A DNA stretch of 10,150 bases from Hyphomicrobiales bacterium. Lineage in GTDB: Bacteria > Pseudomonadota > Alphaproteobacteria > Rhizobiales > Aestuariivirgaceae. The notes below the pieces were generated by a model, which was not told where the DNA came from, searched no databases, and worked only from the letters and a program-made list of their open reading frames with translations. Numbering within the stretch: the stretch's first letter is position 1; each line of letters opens with the position of its first letter. The position numbers and the translations under genes were made by a program. The stretch is taken from assembly GCA_023266715.1 (NCBI GenBank), contig JAHFPK010000077.1, forward strand, positions 1 through 10,150, read 5' to 3'. Positions 7,644 through 10,150 of the stretch are shown here, one piece after another.

Positions 7644-7659
7644 ACGGACATGATACGAT

Positions 7660-7688
7660 AAAAAAGGCCGGGCGCGAGGGCCCGGCCT
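7660..7688 (-). terminator. Intrinsic terminator after rpoZ
   Basis: Read on the minus strand, AGGCCGGGC and GCCCGGCCT form a nine-base-pair GC-rich stem with a six-base loop. It runs directly into a T-run (six T including the last paired base). It lies 23 bases past the rpoZ stop and just before rsh, so it should end or attenuate transcription between rpoZ and rsh. Confidence 0.9.
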
Positions 7689-7711
7689 GAATATTCTTAA
7701 GATTTGTGGGT

Positions 7712-8125
7712 TTAATAGCCGTTGCGCTGGCTTCCGGGGCTTTCCGCCGGCGGCATGCCTTCGAGGCCGCGGAGCAATTCTTCCTCGGTCATCTGCTCAA
7801 ATTCAACCTCGTCGTCTTTACCCTCAACCTGCTCGCCCACGGTGCCGGCAACGCTGGAAGTGAGCAATGGCATTTCGGTTGGCTCGGGCTCATCCACTTC
7901 AACATGCTTCTGCATGGCGTGAATGAACTCTTCGCGCAGGTCATCCTTGTTGATCGTCTCGTCGGCGATCTCGCGGAGCGACACCACGGGATCCTTGTCA
8001 TTGTCCCGGTCAAGGGTAATGGGGGCACCTTGCGAAATCATCCGTGCCCGGTGGGCCGAAAGCAGAACCAACTCAAACCGGTTCGGCAGCTTGTCAATGC
8101 AGTCTTCAATCGTGACGCGCGCCAT
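7712..8125 (-). CDS. rpoZ: RNA polymerase omega subunit
   Basis: Omega supports assembly and stability of RNA polymerase and in proteobacteria contributes to one (p)ppGpp-binding site. The 137-residue protein starts MARVTIEDCIDKLPNRFELV, with the conserved AHRAR segment (24-28) and a LDRDNDKDPVVSLREIA stretch. The acidic tail of about 70 residues is typical of alphaproteobacterial omega and poorly conserved. The frame is open further upstream, but AGGAG upstream of the ATG at 8125 and family alignment fix the start. It stands beside rsh as in relatives; a terminator separates the two. Confidence 0.95.
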   Translation of the reverse strand: MARVTIEDCIDKLPNRFELVLLSAHRARMISQGAPITLDRDNDKDPVVSLREIADETINKDDLREEFIHAMQKHVEVDEPEPTEMPLLTSSVAGTVGEQVEGKDDEVEFEQMTEEELLRGLEGMPPAESPGSQRNGY

Positions 8126-8163
8126 AAGCTCGGGTTCTCCTGAAAGGGGGTAAATTTGGATTT

Positions 8164-8205
8164 GGGCGGCTTCTAGGCGTATTTCAGCCAAATTGCAAGC
8201 CGCCC
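8164..8205. repeat. Inverted repeat between the first VOC gene and rpoZ
   Basis: Nine-base arms GGGCGGCTT (8164-8172) and AAGCCGCCC (8197-8205) are exact complements, separated by 24 bases. The outer arm touches the stop codon of the VOC gene. No T-run follows on either strand. It could end VOC transcription weakly or act on rpoZ expression. Confidence 0.5.
8170..8198 (-). promoter_or_regulatory. Possible rpoZ promoter
   Basis: On the minus strand TTGCAA (4 of 6 to the -35 consensus) is followed after exactly 17 bases by TAGAAG (4 of 6 to the -10). It is about 45 bases before the rpoZ start codon, inside the inverted repeat. The match is modest and may be chance. Confidence 0.28.
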
Positions 8206-8691
8206 TCACACCCCCTTGTAGGCGGCCTGTAGTTTCTTGATGTCGAATTTCACCATCTGCATCATGGCGGTCATCGCCCGGTCCGCCTTGGCCTGGTCCT
8301 TGTCGCCAATCATCTCCAAGAGAACATTGGGAACAATCTGCCACGAAAGGCCGAATTTGTCCTTCAGCCAGCCGCATTGCACCTCCTTGCCGCCATCCGC
8401 CGTAAGTTTGGACCACAGCCGGTCAACTTCCTTCTGGTCATCGCATAGCACCAGGAATGAAATTGCTTCGGTAAACTTGTAGATTGGCCCGCCGTTGAGC
8501 GCACTGAAGTGCTGGCCTTCCAATTCAAAGCTCATGACCATCACCTGGCCTTTTGGGCCGGGGCCCGCATCGCCATAACGCGAGGTGTGGGTGATTTTTG
8601 AATTATTGAAAATCGACATATAGAATTTCACCGCCTCCTCGGCGTTGTTGTCAAACCACAGGAACGGCGTGATCTTTTGAACTTTTGCCAT
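8206..8691 (-). CDS. VOC-superfamily protein, PhnB / 3-demethylubiquinone methyltransferase-like domain
   Basis: This 161-residue protein begins MAKVQKITPFLWFDNNAEEA. It has the layout of the small PhnB-like VOC proteins (Pfam '3-dmu-9_3-mt'): paired beta-alpha-beta-beta-beta units, a YMSIFNNSKI segment after the first helix, MSFELEGQHFSALNGG in the middle and KFGLSWQIVPN near residue 125. Despite the domain name, these proteins are not shown to be methyltransferases, and the substrate cannot be told from sequence. The ATG at 8691 has GAGGAG eight bases upstream; the frame runs further upstream but without family sequence. It follows the other VOC gene by 16 bases, so it is the last gene of the tetR operon. 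Confidence 0.87.
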   Translation of the reverse strand: MAKVQKITPFLWFDNNAEEAVKFYMSIFNNSKITHTSRYGDAGPGPKGQVMVMSFELEGQHFSALNGGPIYKFTEAISFLVLCDDQKEVDRLWSKLTADGGKEVQCGWLKDKFGLSWQIVPNVLLEMIGDKDQAKADRAMTAMMQMVKFDIKKLQAAYKGV

Positions 8692-8707
8692 GTCAGCAAC
8701 TCCTCTG

Positions 8708-9109
8708 TTAACGTCCCGGTCCCGGTTCAAGCAGCGCCCAGCTGATGCCGAAGGGATCGTGGAGCTTCCCCCAGCGGTCACCCCAGAACTGCATCGCAAA
8801 CGGCACGTCCACCACGCAGCCCGCATCGACGGCACGTTTCCACCACCTGTCGCCCTCTCGCGTGACAAGCTGCATCGTATAACTATTGGAAGTCACCTGC
8901 TTGCCTTCCATGAGGGAGGCTTCACTGAGCATCAGCGCCCCGCCGTTAATTTCAAGCTGGCTGTGCATCACCTGTTTGCCGTCTTCGGTTCGCATGGTGC
9001 CCAGGTCTTTCGCGCCAAACGCTTTTTCGTAAAAGGCAATGACCTTGTCCGCCCCATCAACACTCAGATAGGGTATAACCCCCTGCATCACGCGCGCCAT
9101 GTCAGTCAT
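8708..9109 (-). CDS. VOC-superfamily (glyoxalase/bleomycin-resistance-like) protein
   Basis: This 133-residue protein has the VOC pattern: VIPYLSVDGADKVIAFYEKAFGA at the start, a LEINGGALMLSE strand-turn-strand in the middle, and WGDRWGKLHDPFGISWALLEP at the end, which is the usual close of PhnB-like members. The ATG at 9109 is preceded by AGGGAGGA at good spacing and overlaps the end of the TetR gene by eight bases, so the two are translated from one message. The substrate is unknown. Members of this fold include dioxygenases, glyoxalases and antibiotic-binding proteins, and nothing here decides among them. Confidence 0.87.
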   Translation of the reverse strand: MTDMARVMQGVIPYLSVDGADKVIAFYEKAFGAKDLGTMRTEDGKQVMHSQLEINGGALMLSEASLMEGKQVTSNSYTMQLVTREGDRWWKRAVDAGCVVDVPFAMQFWGDRWGKLHDPFGISWALLEPGPGR

Positions 9110-9731
9110 TTCGTAGTCCTCCCTTGTTGTTAATGAACAGCAATTCCAGATAGCGCCGCAGATGGTCAATGCAATCGGCGGCAACGGCGGGCCCGTGCTT
9201 GGCCTTGGCCAGGATGAAGGAGCCCTGCAACACCGATTGAATGTAAAGCGCCAGGCTCGATGCGGTCCAGCCCGGCACCATGCCGCGCACCCGCATTACC
9301 TCGACAATGTCGGCCTCAACCGTTGCCGCATGGGCGCTGATGTATTGGTCGCACGCCGCGCGGATGGCCGGGTTGGTTTCATAGGCCTCCTGCACCAGGG
9401 TACCGAGCAGGCAGGTGAAGTGCGAAACCTCGCCCCGCAAAATGCTCTTGCGAAAATCCACATAGCCGAGCAGCCGATCCAGCGGGTCCGCCAGATCGCG
9501 GTAACCGGCATGGGAAAACAGCCCCTCGGCCATGGCGCCGAAATGCGCCGCTGAAGCCACGGCCATATCTTCCTTGCTTTTGAAATGATGAAAGAACGCG
9601 CCCTTGGTCACCCCCGCGGCGCGGCACAGATCATCCACCGAAGTCGCCGCATAGCCCTTGCAGCGAATGACCTGCAGGCTCGCGTCAAGCAGCTTGGTTT
9701 TCGCGTCGGTTAAAGTCTTTGCCACGGCCAT
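9102..9731 (-). CDS. TetR/AcrR-family transcriptional regulator
   Basis: This is a 209-residue one-component repressor. The N-terminal helix-turn-helix is clear: KTKLLDASLQVIRCKGYAATSVDDL leads into the recognition part RAAGVTKGAFFHHFKSKED (about 37-55), the hallmark of the family. The C-terminal ligand-binding and dimer domain is divergent, and the ligand is unknown. The start ATG at 9731 has AGGGA just upstream. It heads an operon with two VOC genes and overlaps the first by eight bases. A 20-base palindrome sits inside its own promoter, which points to self-repression and control of the VOC genes. The FHHFKSKEDM and C-terminal pattern resemble regulators of electrophile or xenobiotic response, but this is only a resemblance. 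Confidence 0.94.
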   Translation of the reverse strand: MAVAKTLTDAKTKLLDASLQVIRCKGYAATSVDDLCRAAGVTKGAFFHHFKSKEDMAVASAAHFGAMAEGLFSHAGYRDLADPLDRLLGYVDFRKSILRGEVSHFTCLLGTLVQEAYETNPAIRAACDQYISAHAATVEADIVEVMRVRGMVPGWTASSLALYIQSVLQGSFILAKAKHGPAVAADCIDHLRRYLELLFINNKGGLRND

Positions 9732-9749
9732 AATTTCCCTCTTTCAAAC

Positions 9750-9778
9750 CACATACCAACCAGTCGGTATGCTGTCAA
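9750..9778 (-). promoter_or_regulatory. Promoter of the tetR-VOC operon
   Basis: On the minus strand a perfect TTGACA (9778-9773) is followed after 17 bases by TATGTG (9755-9750, only 3 of 6 to TATAAT). The start codon is 18 bases further on. The spacer is occupied by the palindrome at 9752-9771, as expected for a repressor that blocks RNA polymerase. Confidence 0.6.
9752..9771. promoter_or_regulatory. Putative TetR operator
   Basis: The 20 bases CATACCAACCAGTCGGTATG form a palindrome with a single mismatched pair of positions, with half-sites ACCAAC and GTCGGT as in many TetR-family operators. It lies between -35 and -10 of the divergent-free promoter of the regulator's own gene. Binding by this regulator is inferred from position and symmetry. 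Confidence 0.75.
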
Positions 9779-9843
9779 TAGCAAATTCTCTGGCACCCCG
9801 CACCCATCTCCGCCAATTTGCGGGCGGCGCTCTGGGATAGCTG

Positions 9844-9888
9844 GCCCTTCGAGGCCTGTTGCTGCGCAACGCTCTCCTCAGGGTGAGG
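9844..9888. repeat. REP-like intergenic repeat
   Basis: The unit runs from CCCTTCGAGGCC to CCTCAGGGTGAGG with an inner hairpin GTTGC-TGC-GCAAC (9858-9870). The pattern CCTTCGAG...hairpin...CCTCAGGRTGAGG is one I recognise as a frequent intergenic repeat in alphaproteobacterial genomes. Only one copy lies in this window. Confidence 0.5.
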
Positions 9889-9900
9889 AAAGAAGGTGGA

Positions 9901-9912
9901 GGGGACGTCCCC
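9901..9912. repeat. Perfect 12-base palindrome
   Basis: GGGGACGTCCCC is its own reverse complement. It stands alone in non-coding DNA with no promoter or gene recognised next to it, so its role is unknown. Confidence 0.4.
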
Positions 9913-10051
9913 GTCCTGGCTTCAAGCCTGCATATGCTGGAAAGTGTGGTTGGTAGGATGGTTTGGCTCAAAGCCTGACCTTGAGACGCAGCGGTTTTGG
10001 CCTTCGGTTTGCACTTGCAGAGCCCTAGATGTGAGCTTTCAATAGGTTGTC

Positions 10052-10115
10052 CATCCGGTTCTGATGGAGGAAGCTGTGGTTGCAAAACTACTCTTTCTGA
10101 CAGGAGAACCGGATG
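10052..10115 (+). promoter_or_regulatory. Inverted repeat covering the transposase RBS and start codon
   Basis: CATCCGGTTCT (10052-10062) is the exact reverse complement of AGAACCGGATG (10105-10115), giving an 11-base-pair stem with a 42-base loop. The downstream arm contains the start codon and overlaps the AGGAG ribosome binding site (10102-10106). In a transcript that covers both arms, the start would be paired. Confidence 0.65.
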
Positions 10116-10150
10116 AACATTCACAAGAATGCCCGATTGACACCAATTGG
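10113..10150 (+). CDS. IS481-family transposase, N-terminal fragment
   Basis: Only 12 full codons are present: MNIHKNARLTPI, after an AGGAG seven bases before the ATG. The opening MNxHKNARLTP is characteristic of IS481-family transposases in alphaproteobacteria. These are DDE enzymes with an N-terminal helix-turn-helix. Whether the rest is intact lies outside the window. Confidence 0.72.
   Translation, partial: MNIHKNARLTPI

Larger units (their letters stand above)
9779..10047. other. Intergenic stretch without a gene
   Basis: No credible coding sequence is found on either strand between the tetR promoter and the IS-like end. The stretch holds a REP-like inverted repeat (9844-9888), a perfect 12-base palindrome (9901-9912) and two similar short hairpins, GGCTTCAAGCC at 9918-9928 and GGCTCAAAGCC at 9965-9975. 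No terminator with a T-run is evident. Confidence 0.6.
10048..10150 (+). mobile_element. Left end of an IS481-type insertion sequence (cut by window edge)
   Basis: The transposase start at 10113 implies that the left terminus lies a short way upstream. TGTCCATCCGG beginning at 10048 is a reasonable candidate because IS481-family ends usually begin with TG. The true boundary cannot be fixed without the right end or the target duplication. Confidence 0.5.

Noticed and set aside
6075..7661. Long plus-strand open frame of 528 codons opposite rsh
   Set aside because: It is entirely antisense to a complete, strongly conserved Rsh and resembles no family. It follows from codon bias on the coding strand.
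8692..8868. 59-residue N-terminal extension of the first VOC protein
   Set aside because: It overlaps the upstream VOC gene in another frame, and GAGGAG before the ATG at 8691 marks the real start.
9744..10124. Minus-strand open frame of 126 codons over the tetR promoter and intergenic repeats
   Set aside because: It runs through the promoter, REP-like element and IS end, with low-complexity composition and no recognisable motif.
1..10150. CRISPR array, tRNA, rRNA or defence system
   Set aside because: No regularly spaced repeats, tRNA-like cloverleaf or known defence domains were seen.

Overview
The window reads as chromosomal DNA of an alphaproteobacterium, most likely of the Hyphomicrobiales (Rhizobiales) type. 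The main reason is gene order: rpoZ, rsh (spoT/relA), pyrE, acpS, lepB, rnc, era and recO lie head to tail on the minus strand. This is a housekeeping cluster well known in that group. Protein features agree, such as the alphaproteobacterial N-terminus of Rsh, an RNase III box with Q in place of the first acidic residue, and a RecO that lacks the four-cysteine zinc motif. The species cannot be named from the sequence alone.

Layout, left to right. Positions 179-1216 (plus strand) hold a second signal-peptidase-I-like gene. It converges on recO with only 11 bases between the stop codons. Positions 1228-7643 (minus strand) hold the compact run rsh-pyrE-acpS-lepB-rnc-era-recO, with ATGA overlaps at pyrE/acpS and rnc/era and gaps of 3 to 27 bases elsewhere. 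A strong intrinsic terminator (7660-7688) separates this run from rpoZ (7712-8125). Positions 8206-9731 (minus) hold a small accessory operon: a TetR-type repressor followed by two VOC/PhnB-like proteins. It is driven from a promoter whose spacer is a palindromic operator. Positions 9779-10047 contain no gene, only a REP-like inverted repeat and a short palindrome. The right edge catches the start of an IS481-type transposase at 10113 (plus strand), cut by the window end.

The operon joins stress signalling (Rsh makes and degrades (p)ppGpp; omega is an RNA polymerase subunit), pyrimidine synthesis (PyrE), acyl-carrier-protein activation (AcpS), protein export (LepB), RNA processing and ribosome assembly (RNase III, Era) and recombination repair (RecO).

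The most interesting object is the LepB paralogue at 179-1216. Its catalytic domain is about 90% identical to the resident LepB over 209 ungapped residues and keeps the catalytic lysine and the GDNRDNS box. However, the nucleophilic serine is an alanine (Ala134, codon GCG). It also carries an extra N-terminal region with about three membrane segments. It looks like a conserved pseudo-protease rather than a decaying copy. Further points are an inverted duplication flanking recO-era-rnc, an rsh start that lacks a Shine-Dalgarno and sits 16 bases after a terminator, a hairpin covering the ribosome binding site and start codon of the transposase, and lepB and rnc lying in one frame separated by a single TAG.
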